Assembly: GCA_964035575.1 (NCBI GenBank)
Contig: OZ037908.1
Location: forward strand, 496,001 to 560,000
Direction: 5' to 3'
Source of the DNA: Rhynchopus sp. YZ270_cl-10
Lineage: Eukaryota; Euglenozoa; Diplonemea; Diplonemida; Diplonemidae
DNA length: 64,000 nucleotides
Part shown: positions 31,973 to 40,933 of the stretch, one piece after another
Layout: each line of letters begins with the position of its first letter
Numbering within the stretch: the first letter of the stretch is position 1
Notes under the pieces: model-generated
The model's input: the letters and a program-made list of their open reading frames with translations, nothing else
The model's database searches: none
Told to the model about the DNA's origin: nothing
Program-made: the position numbers and the translations under genes

Positions 31973-32859
31973 TTTTGTTTTTGTAGTACATTCATTACCC
32001 ACTTTTTGTAGCCTAGCTTTTTTAAACATCGAACCCTCCTCCGCACCCTTGTTTTTTCCAAACTGTTCCCGCCTACTCCCACCTCCCTGCTCCATTGGCG
32101 TTCCTGCCGTTGTGTCGGAGAGCGTAGTCCCGGCCTCGATACCACACCTTCCACCCCCTACCCCCCACCTGCTTCCCCAGGGAGCAGGATGTTTTTGCTT
32201 CTTCACTTCAGCTGCAAACGACTTCGCTGCCAGCCTCGGGAGAGTTTCACCAACTGCAATCGGGCGGACGTCGTCGACACCTTTGGGGAGCGCCATCAAA
32301 CGGGGAAAGGAGCGACCTCGAAGGGGAGGTTGGCTGCACGAATCGTGTTGAGCACGTGAGTCAGGGCCGGCAGGATGTTGACATGACTCTCATTCAGCAT
32401 CTGCTTGAGGTGGTCCGCACGGAGGCCTCCTACAACTGGAGGACTATATTCACCCAGCCTTACAATATACTGCTCATTAGCTAGAGTGGCAAATATCCTG
32501 TGCTTTAAACCTGTGGTAGCAAATGGGGTGAAAACGACACTGTACCGTTACCTGAGGTACGATGAGGCTGGGAAAATATTCTCAAAGGAGACCCTCAACA
32601 GTATGTGTACGCACATTGTACACGACGGTTGAGTACATTGGCTTTGACTTTTGTGGTTTGCTTGTAAGCCGACGGTAAGCCAACAAAGTGATCTGAGAGA
32701 ATCGACCCCTTAGTCCATAACATTCAAGGCTTACGCCCTGCATTGGCACGCTGTGTTTGTTCACAAGTAGCACGCTACAAATTAAAACCACGACTCATTT
32801 ACTTCACCGTCCTCTCGACTCTCCCTCCCATTGCCCCCAACCACCACCACCACACCAGA
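31973..32859. other. Intergenic holding the LINE relic
   Basis: Besides the reverse-transcriptase relic, no repeat or coding signal was recognised. The last 60 bases before 32860 are C/A-rich (CCACCACCACCACACC) and form the leader of the SH3 gene. Confidence 0.4.
32187..32470 (-). pseudogene. LINE (non-LTR retrotransposon) reverse-transcriptase relic
   Basis: On the minus strand, GGLRADHLKQML and ALTHVLNTIRAANLPFEV are followed, in another frame, by LMALPKGVDDVRPIAVGETL and PRLAAKSFAAE. This order matches the N-terminal part of LINE reverse transcriptases, where a helix before the palm is followed by the (P)K-x-x-x-VRPIAVG-x-x-x-RRLAAK block. The catalytic part is absent, and a reading-frame change lies near 32300, so it is dead. 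Upstream and downstream limits are unclear. Confidence 0.65.
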
Positions 32860-33912
32860 ATGGAGCAGTGCGTCGCACTCTATGACTATGATGGCCGGTA
32901 TGATGAGAACGGTCTGTCCTTCAAGACGGGTGACGTCATCACCGTGGTAGCGAAGGGCCAAGACAGCGGGTGGTGGACGGGGTGTCTGAACCAGACAACT
33001 GGGGTCTTCCCTAATGTGCTTGTGAGCGGCTCGCTGTCGCGTCTGTCGCGCGCAAGCAGCCACCAGCTTGAGAACGTTGCTGTCGCGTTGTACGACTATA
33101 GTAACGCTGCTGAAGCGACTGAAATGAATTTTCGCAAGCACGACGTCATCCGCGTCAGCAAGGAATGCCAGGGCTCGCCGGGCTGGTGGTGGGCGGCGAA
33201 CCTCACACAGAACCTCCCCGACGAGCTGAAGATGGTGCCGTCCAACTTCTTCACCTGCGACGTCGTGAAGTCGCTGTTCACCTTCCACGCGAGAGAGGCG
33301 CGCGAGCTTTCATTATCCAAAGGCGACCACATTGTGATCAAACGGCGCTGGAACGACGGCTGGTGGGAAGGGTATTTGCGAGGACAACGAGGCATCTTCC
33401 CTGCAAACTACACCACCTCAAACGCGTGCACACTGCCTAGACCGCTGTTCTGTGGGATGTGCAAGGCTGTGTTCAAGGTAGGCGCCACTGAATGCCACGC
33501 CTGCGCCGTCAACGACGAAATCACCACAACCATGCTCGCAACCCTCGAAGAGTGGGCCGCCCAAGGTGCGAACCTCGCCGCCCCACCGGACTTCTTCTCC
33601 TACATCCCATTGCTCCCTGAGGGTGGGTCTGGGTCGCTTCTCACAAAAGAAGATATGGAGACGACCGCAAGCCATAGTGCGCCCAGTGAGAAGACGTTTC
33701 TCGCAGGGTCAAAGAAGGTGGAGGGCAGTGTAGGTGGTGGTAGTGGTGGGGCAGCGCAGTCTGTGCATAGTGGGGTTGGTGGTGGTGGTGGTGTGGGTGA
33801 TGTGGGTGGTGTGGGGGTAGGTGTTCCCGGTGACAGCGGCATCGCAAGTGCTGGAGCTGCAGGCCCCATCAGAAAGGGCCCCACCCGATCTCGGCCTAAA
33901 ATGGCTGCCTGA
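32860..33912 (+). CDS. Triple SH3-domain adaptor protein with a zinc-ribbon-like motif
   Basis: Translation most likely starts at ATG 32860 (MEQCVALYDYDGRYDENGLS), because that Met opens directly on the first SH3 domain; the protein has 350 residues. SH3-1 (about residues 1-58) has ALYDYDG, the paired Trp GWWTG and GVFPNVLV. SH3-2 (about 69-131) has ALYDYSNAAE, GWWWAANL and MVPSNFF. SH3-3 (about 134-185) has SLFTFHARE, GWWEGYLRG and GIFPANY. A CGMC-x13-CHAC pattern (about residues 195-214) could bind zinc. The C-terminal 110 residues are Gly/Val/Ser-rich and end in a basic RKGPTRSRPKMAA. Such multi-SH3 proteins are usually adaptors binding proline-rich partners in actin or endocytic assemblies. 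It sits directly upstream of the BILBO1-like gene, but a working link is speculative. Confidence 0.88.
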   Translation: MEQCVALYDYDGRYDENGLSFKTGDVITVVAKGQDSGWWTGCLNQTTGVFPNVLVSGSLSRLSRASSHQLENVAVALYDYSNAAEATEMNFRKHDVIRVSKECQGSPGWWWAANLTQNLPDELKMVPSNFFTCDVVKSLFTFHAREARELSLSKGDHIVIKRRWNDGWWEGYLRGQRGIFPANYTTSNACTLPRPLFCGMCKAVFKVGATECHACAVNDEITTTMLATLEEWAAQGANLAAPPDFFSYIPLLPEGGSGSLLTKEDMETTASHSAPSEKTFLAGSKKVEGSVGGGSGGAAQSVHSGVGGGGGVGDVGGVGVGVPGDSGIASAGAAGPIRKGPTRSRPKMAA

Positions 33913-34628
33913 AAGGGGGTGTTTTGCTTTGTCCATCCCTTATTGCGCAATAACGAAGAGAAAAAAAGGATGGGAGGAAAGAAAAGAAAAATGACATTTC
34001 TATAGTACAAAAAAAGGCCAGTATTCGATCCCTTCCTACCCTAGGGTGTGAGATGCTCTCGTGGGTACGTCGGTGATTGTCAACAACAAAAAAACCCTAG
34101 ATTTTATTTGAGAAAAGGGAGAAGGAGAAGGGGGGGTGAGGGCGGGGGAGGTGGGGAAAGGTTTGGGAGAAATGCGTGCGAGGATCCGAGAAAGGAAGGA
34201 AAAAGGTATCTTTCTGCACATGCAGTTGGACCTCGCCTCCCTTTTTTGGGTGACGTTTCTTTGTTTCTTTTTTTCTCTTTTTTTTTATAGCGCACATATC
34301 CCATCTCTCTTTGGGCTATAGTTGATACAACACAACAAAAAAAAACCCATTAGTTCCATAGTTCCAAAACCCCCCTCAACCTCCCTCCCCTGGTGGCTGC
34401 ATTGTGATAATTGCCAATCACAATAGATAATACTGTTAAATACACCATCACAATACACGCTGTATTGTGTATTATGCATTATGATGGGGCAAATTATCAC
34501 AATACAGCCAACCCCTTACTACCCTTCTCCCTTTTGCAATGCCACCTTCCCTTTCTCTCTCTCTCTCTCTCTCTTTCTCCACCCTACTTCAAAGGATCCC
34601 CCCAAAAAATTCCCCAAATTAAAAGAAA
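33913..34628. other. Intergenic between the SH3 and BILBO1-like genes
   Basis: A family C 3' end lies near 34069 (GTGATTGTCAACAACAAAA). A run of inverted CAAT/ATTG words lies at 34408-34505 (TGTGATAATTGCCAATCACA and neighbours). The tract before the next gene is C/T-rich. Confidence 0.5.
34546..34594 (+). promoter_or_regulatory. Pyrimidine tract and AG: candidate trans-splice acceptor for the BILBO1-like gene
   Basis: A TTCCCTTTCTCTCTCTCTCT tract is followed by CCACCCTACTTCAAAG, giving an AG at 34593-34594, 34 bases upstream of the start codon, with an A-rich leader after it. The role is inferred. Confidence 0.45.
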
Positions 34629-36317
34629 ATGTTTACAGCATTGGTTGCGAGCGACATATTTGGGGAGAAGATGAATCTTGAAATTGGATTCCCTTCGCGT
34701 CCGAGTCTTGCAGAGTTGAAGGAAGAGACGGAACGGTGTTATAACGGAGAGGTTGGGGCACGTGCCTCGCGTGTGTCTGCGGGGGTTCCGGCAGGGACAC
34801 CTGCTGTGCCGCCGTATTGCGTAAAACGCTTTCAATTATTTGATGAAGTGAGCCAACGCTGGGCAAGCCTTGCCTCCAGCAACCAACTGACCGACTACTG
34901 CCAGCTCTATGCTTTTCAACCACCAAACCCATGGCACAAAGAGGTTCGTGCCCCCATCCCTGCGCCTATCAAAACCAAAGCACATCTTCTCCCCCTCAAC
35001 CCTACCCACATAGAATCTGTGGCAAGATCGAGACTGCTTGCGGGAGACCCACCACCGATTGACCCTTTGGGCGCATCTCACGAAGAAAAAACGAACTCAG
35101 TTTTTGACGAGCTAGATGTGAACAATGACCGTGGGATTGATGGGGAGGAGTGGGCGAAGGGGGTTGCGCTGTTAAGGCTGGAGGCGCAGTTTGATGGTGC
35201 GACGGTGCGTGACCTTCATGTTAAGGCCGATGCAAATGGTGACGGAAAAATCTCGTTTTCAGAATGGCAGCGTTTCACGGAGTTATACCCTACCCTGTTG
35301 GATAGTCTTTACCAGCGGTGTCAGGCCTATTGGGAGGATAAGCGGTTTGAGCAGCACCTTCAGGAGGGGAGGGATCGGCTTGGGGATATGCATGCACACA
35401 TGGCACGTCTCGAGGCGCAGCACCGTGACAATGCGAATATCGTGGCTTCTCGTGAAGCAGCGTTAACGTCTCAAGAAGGCAAGGTGCGAGACAGAACCGA
35501 TACCCTCCGGTCTCGTGAAGACGCCGCGCGCGATGCAGGAAAGGATACGGAACGTGCCCAGAAGCTTGCGTCCTCTGCAGACGCAGATCTTGCCTTGCAA
35601 CGAGAGAAGGAGCGACTCAAATCACGCGGCCTCGACGAAGCCAATTCTGAGGTCAGTGCAGCAAAGGACCGGGTTGCGCTCGCATCGAACCACGCCTCCG
35701 ACTGCGATACCAGACAACGTGCCCTTGAAGGCCAACACGCTGACGTCAAAAGCGCGCTCGACAGAGAAACCGTACGCACCCAGACAGCGCTGCATGACCT
35801 CCAGGTTTCTCAAGGTGCCTTACGCGAGGCGGCAGCTCAGAGACAGCAGGCAGGGGAAGAACACACCGCTGCAGCGGATGGGTTAGTCCAGGCGGAGGGG
35901 TTGGCGTCAACAGGGGAGGCGAACGTTAGAGATGCAGACCAAGCCTGCAACCTTGCGGGGCAGAATGTGGTGAGAAATAGGGTGGTGCGAGACGAAGAAG
36001 ATAGAGCACTGCAAAGCCAGCGGGGGCGTGAGCAGGCAGCAAACCAAGCGAGGATTGCGCAAGAAAAACTCACGGAAGAGTTGGCACAACGCCTTCGAGG
36101 GCTTGAAGCGGAGCACGCCGCTCTTCATGAGCAAATGGCAGAGGTGTGTGCACGTGAACAGCCGCTCATCACAGAGGAAATTCGCCTACGTGGACAGAGA
36201 GACGCCTTAGAAGAGAAGGAGACCGTGCTCCGGCACGACCACAGAAGCTTCTACTCCGCCACCTTCTCAGGGCAGAGCCCAGCGAGGAGTCTCTCCACAT
36301 CCATCAGGAGGAAATAA
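34629..36317 (+). CDS. BILBO1: BILBO1-like flagellar pocket collar protein
   Basis: BILBO1 is the scaffold of the flagellar pocket collar in trypanosomes, a cytoskeletal ring around the flagellum exit point. This 562-residue protein has the same plan and nearly the same length as the 587-residue trypanosome protein. The N-terminal domain (about 1-115, a ubiquitin-like fold in BILBO1) contains SDIFGEKMNLEIGFPSRPSL and QLTDYCQLYAFQPPNPWHKE, which closely resemble the trypanosome sequence as I remember it. Two EF-hands follow: DVNNDRGIDGEEW (about 163-175; its ninth loop position is Asp and the glycine is kept) and DANGDGKISFSEW (about 200-212, a canonical loop). A continuous coiled coil runs from about 230 to 540. 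It is intronless, with ATG in an AAAGAAA context. Orthology is likely but unproven; other EF-hand/coiled-coil flagellar proteins are the alternative. Confidence 0.82.
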   Translation: MFTALVASDIFGEKMNLEIGFPSRPSLAELKEETERCYNGEVGARASRVSAGVPAGTPAVPPYCVKRFQLFDEVSQRWASLASSNQLTDYCQLYAFQPPNPWHKEVRAPIPAPIKTKAHLLPLNPTHIESVARSRLLAGDPPPIDPLGASHEEKTNSVFDELDVNNDRGIDGEEWAKGVALLRLEAQFDGATVRDLHVKADANGDGKISFSEWQRFTELYPTLLDSLYQRCQAYWEDKRFEQHLQEGRDRLGDMHAHMARLEAQHRDNANIVASREAALTSQEGKVRDRTDTLRSREDAARDAGKDTERAQKLASSADADLALQREKERLKSRGLDEANSEVSAAKDRVALASNHASDCDTRQRALEGQHADVKSALDRETVRTQTALHDLQVSQGALREAAAQRQQAGEEHTAAADGLVQAEGLASTGEANVRDADQACNLAGQNVVRNRVVRDEEDRALQSQRGREQAANQARIAQEKLTEELAQRLRGLEAEHAALHEQMAEVCAREQPLITEEIRLRGQRDALEEKETVLRHDHRSFYSATFSGQSPARSLSTSIRRK

Positions 36318-37399
36318 AACAATCTTTTTTTGAAAAAAAGTCGGGTAGAAAAAAAAGAGGCATTTTTTTTGTCTGATGTGTACTTTGTTTTGTGCCTTGC
36401 GTCCCAGAGGCGTTTTTGCATCGACTTCATGTTGTTGTTTTGGTGTATTTTTGGTGCATTATCCAGTTGATTTGGTATTTGGGCCCAACTCCGCCTAATA
36501 TCGCCCTAGCACCGCCCAGCACCGCAAAACTCGGGTCAACATCAGGTGATGTCATGCCTGCATTTATGCATGAGAGAAGCGTTCATATCTTTCAAGGTAT
36601 TTTTTATTAGGTGTCTACAGAATGCAGGGTTATCTAATAAAAAAAAACCCCCTTTTGTGACGCGATTAAATTTCCCCCCCTCCCCCAAAGAAGAAGAAGA
36701 AGAAAATAGAAAAAAAGGATTCTGACACCTACTGCAAAGCGTGCTCCTCCTATTTGCTCTCTTTTAAGGATCCTGTGGAAGAAAAAAATTGTGTTTGCTT
36801 CGTCTGAAATCAAACACGTTAGGAATGAAAAGGTTAATGAAGACGAAAGACCAAATATATTGTACCCAACATGGGAGGGAAAGAAGCAAAACACTCTCTG
36901 TACGCGCTGTATTTATTTTTGCGTGAGGTGTATTTTTATTTCAAGGTGACCAAGCACGAGAGGCTTAGGTTCCTCTTCCAAAGAAAAAAAAACCCCTTCC
37001 CACTTTTTTTTTGAAGATTGTTTTTACACTGTGTCCCGAAGCTTTCTCGCCCCATCTTGACCGCAAAACCGTAATATAGTCAACTCCCACCAGGGTTTCT
37101 GAAGTACCGTAATCATAAAAAAATGTTCGACCGTAAAAAAAGGTCGAACTTCCAAAAAAAAAAAAAAAAAAAAAAAAAAATCCTGAAAAGGTCGCACATT
37201 ATTACCGTCGGGTCGATAATTTTTTGTACAAATACGGTAACCAATCGAGTCGAATCTTTACTGCGAGAGGGATACTCTAGGCTATAACAGCCCTGTACAC
37301 CATTGTTTAAAAAAAAAAACCGGTCTTTTGCAGACTACACCATGATGGGACAAACGCTACAGGACACAGCATTTTTTTTTTCTGTTCCCCCCTCTCTCT
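36318..37399. other. Intergenic, repeats and homopolymers
   Basis: A family B 3' part lies at about 36396-36440 and family A at about 36943-36985. An A run of about 25 bases lies near 37155. Short inverted words around 37120-37230 involve GTCGAACTT/AAGGTCG. No gene. Confidence 0.45.
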
Positions 37400-38197
37400 C
37401 AGGGCAGGAGCTTGGAATATGGGTTTGGGGCAAAATCGGGTCAAATTCTGTTAAATCGGGTCAGGTCCCGAGCTTTTCCGCCTTCGGCGGAAAAGCTCTT
37501 GTGAAGACAAACACATGCAGAATGAGAAGGCGCGTTTCACAAAATGGTACACGTTGATGATACACAAGTGTTGCACCATCCCCGCGGAATGCATGTTGCC
37601 CTTGACACTGGCGATGAGGCCCTCTTTGGTGTGTCACCCAGCGAGTTGATCCAATATACGGGATCGTCAGCTCGCGCCAGTTACCAAACCCGTTGATGTC
37701 CAGTACGTGTCTTTGAGAAGGGTGCAGGTGGCGTCGATGACCGGGTGAGAAGCGGTGGCGGTTACACACTGTATGTTCAGGCAGTGTACCTGACACCACA
37801 CCCAGATGGAGTGCCAGTTTTTCCAACCGCGTACAAAAAACTGAACGCCCCCTTGTTGCACCCGTCTGTTGCGATCCCATGTTATTTTTCCCAAAGGTGG
37901 GACCTAACGGCTAGGTCGAGTTCGGCATCCCTCTTGGGTTCGGGTTTGATCGGGGTGGAGCGTGCGTATGAGGGCATTATGGCTTCATTGAGCTTCGTGC
38001 TCGTCGCGATGGGGTCACATAGCAGTTCCTCATCCTTCTCAGACCCCCTCATGCGAAGTAGAGTACCCTATTTTTTTGATTTTTTCCCTCAAAAATCTAT
38101 AGTTTTTTTTTTTTTTTTGCCCTGACCCGTTTTTTTCTATGGGGCCTAAGGAAATCGGGTCAATCTGACCCGATTTAACCCCCAAGCTCCTCCCCTG
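37400..38197. mobile_element. hAT-like element, 798 bp, CAGGG ends
   Basis: The left end CAGGGCAGGAGCTTGG and the right end read inward, CAGGGGAGGAGCTTGG, are inverted copies. The flanks are CTCTCTCT on both sides, an 8-bp duplication in a simple repeat. AAATCGGGTCA words recur in the subterminal regions. The middle (37,540-38,050) has overlapping open frames of coding-like composition on the minus strand (for example TWDRNRRVQQG and VIDATCTLL), but no single frame stays open across it. This suggests a decayed transposase segment. Confidence 0.65.
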
Positions 38198-38528
38198 CTC
38201 TCTCTCTCTCCCCACTTTTTCTTTGCTGCTATCCCATGATAGTAGTCTAAAAACCAAAACATTTTTATTTTATTTTCCTTTTTCTGTACGTTCCTTGCTC
38301 TCTTTTAAGGATTCTGTGAAGAAAAAAACCGTGGCTGCTATCTAGTGATAGTAGTCTATAATCAAACAAAACTTTTTCTGTACGTTCCGTGTCGATAATT
38401 CCATATTCCCTCCTCCTCCTCCTCCCCCCCCTATTGTACGTTGTTCCTAGATATCTTTTTTTCATTTTTTCTTGTGAGATGTGTATGCACGGCAGAATTC
38501 ATCTCTCAACTTTTTCTTTGTTATTTTT

Positions 38529-38822
38529 TTTGGGGGGGTTCGATAACCCCGTGGAGTGTCAGTGCTCTGCGTCCTAGACATACACCTGATGCGGGTTGCA
38601 TTCTCGCATTCTCGCACAACTCTGGTCTGGCGAAAAATTATCGCACAATTATCCCTCACTCTCGCACAACCAAAAACCCTTCTACGTGAGTGATAATGAT
38701 TTATCGCATGCGATAATGGTGTGCGACAATGCGATAATGATTCTTGTATGCGAATCGCACCGAGTGTATGTCTAGAGGGCGTTTTGCACTATCAACTTCA
38801 CTTTGTTATGCACATCCCAAAC
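38529..38822 (+). repeat. Family B copy interrupted by a MITE
   Basis: Outside the insertion it reads GGGGGGGTTCGATAACCCCG, GTGTCAGTGCTCTGCGTC and then AGGGCGTTTTGCACTATCAA. The GGTTCGATAACC core resembles the B box (T arm) of a tRNA, so family B may be a tRNA-derived SINE. Confidence 0.65.
38579..38771. mobile_element. MITE of about 193 bp nested in a family B repeat
   Basis: Its inverted ends share CATACAC, then a TGCG(G/A)TT(G/C)(G)CAT-like extension. It is flanked by CTAGA on both sides (38574-38578 and 38772-38776). The interior repeats TCGCAC and GCGATAATG words in both orientations. Removing it restores the normal family B order. Confidence 0.65.
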
Positions 38823-39443
38823 CAAAATGCTACATACAATCAAAGTACCCCCCCACATCCCCAAAACCCTTCATTTTAAAAAAAATATTTAAGTTTTTCA
38901 TGGCGAATCTCTCTATGATTACGCCCCCCCTCCAATAACCCCCACCTACACAACAAAAAAAAGTTACCACAAACAAACAGGAAGGGTGTGTATGGGAGGG
39001 TAGACAAGACTTAAGACTATGGCACGTTCACAGAGGTATGTAGCGCGTGTGGCAGAGGGGGGAGGGAGGGGGAGAGGGAGGATTTTATTCCCCCCCGCAA
39101 CAGCTGTGCGGCTGAATGCTGCACGATAACAATAAGGATTGAAAATGACTGTTCGAGTGAGAGGCTTTTGTGCATCTTATAAAACGTTTTCTTCTTCTCA
39201 GAATTTGTTTTCCTTCAAAATTTTGATTATCGAGCTTATCTTCGGGGTGTTCTACACTAATACCAAAACACCAAGTTTTCAAAAACCGAGTGCATTTTCC
39301 GACATTTTTTTTTTGAAAATGCGACAGCCCCCACCTCTCCCTCCCGTCCACAGCAAACAATGCCATGAGACAATATATTTTACTCGATTTCTCCTTATTT
39401 CCTTCTTCTTTTTCGTACCTTCCACCACCACGCACCACCACAG

Positions 39444-40760
39444 CTCCTCCAGAGAGGAGGCGAAGCCAGAGGCAGCAGCAGCACCGGCAGAGACACCAGC
39501 GGCATCATCCCCTGCCAAAACAGCTCAGCCCGACGCAGTGCAAACCCCCGAGGGCGTGGTGCTGGTGCGTGGACTCTCACGCAGCATCAACGACACGCAC
39601 ATCACAGAGATCCTGAGCGTGTACGGCAAGGTGCGTGGTGTGCAGCGCGAGCATGAGGGCCCGCACAACCTGGTGCCCAAGGACTACGCCTTTGTCACCT
39701 TTGAGAGCACTGACGATGCGGAGGCAGCGGTGCGGCACCTCTCGCCCCTTGATGATGGGAGACATGCCGAGGTATGTCAGAGGTCAGAGATCAGAGATCA
39801 GAGGTCAGAGGTCGAATGCAAAAAAAAATACCCAAAAATATTGTCTAAAAGACCGCAGCAGCGGCGGAGGGTGCTTAGGGTCAAATGAATGCCCCCCTGG
39901 TTTTCCCGGGGTGTGGGTTCTTAGAGTTTTATTTTTTTTGGGTGGGTTGGAGGTGGCTATTCCTTCGTGCTTTTTTTTCTTAGGTGAATATTGAAGAAAA
40001 AACCTTAAAACCACAGATTGACAGCCTCGCTTTGAAATGCACTTTGATGGCGGTGACTTTGGGTGAGGACCGGGAGGGGGCGAAGCAGATGCTTGAGGCG
40101 AAGGAGCGGGAGAAGGAGGCTGCGGCACTTGTCGCCGCGCAGAAGGAGCGCGCACGCCAGCAGCAGCAACAGCAGCAGGAACAGGAGCAGCAGCTCCGCG
40201 ACACACGCAACACCCGCGGCAGACACGACGAGCAGGTCCGCTTCCGCGTACAGGACTTCGGCAGACGCGATGCCACACACGACCGCCGCAACGACCGCCG
40301 TGCACCCCTCCACCGCGACGACAGAGACCGCAGGGGACGCGACAGCAGACGCGACCGCTCTCACTCACGCTCCCTCGACCGAACCCGCGACAGCAGACGG
40401 CGCGACACCTACCGTGAGGACCGCAACCGAGACCGCGACCGCGAGGTGCGCCGTGGCCGGGATGGAAGGGACCGGGAGAGGGAGAGAGGGGACCTCCGGA
40501 GACGTGACGACAGACAGCGCAGACAGAGCCGTTCCCCTGAGCGACGCAGGGGGGCAAGAGGGGAGAGGGAGCGTGGTGGCGGCGGAGGGGGTGACCGAGG
40601 CGACAGGGATAGGGACCGTGGTGATGGCAGGGACCGTGCGCGCCGCGAGCGCGACGAGAAGCCCAGCAAACGTCGCAAATCCTCAAGCGTCAGCCGCAGC
40701 CCCTCCCCAGAACGGCGTCGTGCCCCCAGAGCACGCTATGCTAGCTCTTCTAGCGATTGA
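39444..40760 (+). CDS. RRM and RS-domain RNA-binding protein, RNPS1-like; 5' end undefined
   Basis: Two exons are clear: 39444-39771 (acceptor CACCACAG before it) and 39984-40760, joined in phase 0 across intron 39772-39983 (GTATGT donor, TTCTTAG acceptor). The first holds an Ala/Glu-rich lead and an RRM, with RNP2-like VVLVRGL and RNP1-like KDYAFVTFE around a SINDTHITEILSVYGKV helix. The spacing resembles RNPS1 and related splicing activators. The second encodes a Gln-rich segment and a long Arg/Asp/Glu/Ser tail (RDRDRE, RRRDDRQRRQSRSPERRR), ending RSPSPERRRAPRARYASSSSD in effect. It should act in pre-mRNA splicing or mRNP assembly in the nucleus. The start codon was not found: the frame stays open upstream to 39139 through non-coding-looking sequence, so a further 5' exon is probable. 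Confidence 0.75.
39775..39812. repeat. 7-bp tandem repeat (AGAG(A/G)TC) just inside an intron
   Basis: Five to six copies of AGAGGTC/AGAGATC follow the donor of the RRM-gene intron directly. Confidence 0.7.
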
Positions 40761-40852
40761 AAGGGGGGAAAAGGGTTACGTAATACGAGGGGCACTTTTT
40801 GGGTAAAATGGGAACCAATTTAAACTGAGTTAAAAAAAAGACACTTTTTTTC

Positions 40853-40897
40853 ATCTTTTCCCCCCTCTCACTCTATCAAACCCATCTACACCTTCAG
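40853..40897 (+). promoter_or_regulatory. Pyrimidine tract and AG: candidate trans-splice acceptor for the coiled-coil gene
   Basis: TTTTCCCCCCTCTCACTCTA continues to ACACCTTCAG, giving an AG at 40896-40897, 36 bases before the start codon. The gap from the upstream stop codon is only 173 bp, too short for a conventional promoter plus terminator but normal in a polycistron. Confidence 0.45.
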
Positions 40898-40933
40898 GAT
40901 CACAAGGTATCACAACCCGAGTGACTAACGACA

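Larger units (their letters stand above)
38198..39443. other. Intergenic with family F, B and A-like copies
   Basis: Family F copies lie at 38229-38262 and 38329-38373, and family B at about 38530-38820, interrupted by a MITE. An A-like word (GAGAGGCTTTTGTGCATCTTA) lies near 39157. From 39340 the sequence is pyrimidine-rich and runs into the RRM gene. The first coding exon of that gene may lie here. Confidence 0.5.

Noticed and set aside
31883-32299. 138-codon minus-strand frame as one protein
   Set aside because: Only its first 30 or so residues resemble a reverse transcriptase. The rest reads through unrelated sequence and into the neighbouring MITE.
37461-37880. Minus-strand frame of 139 codons as a host gene
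   Set aside because: It lies wholly between the ends of the 37400-38197 element and changes apparent frame several times; treated as transposon content.
39805-40686. 293-codon Cys/Gly/Arg-rich minus-strand frame
   Set aside because: Antisense of the Arg/Asp repeats of the RS domain.
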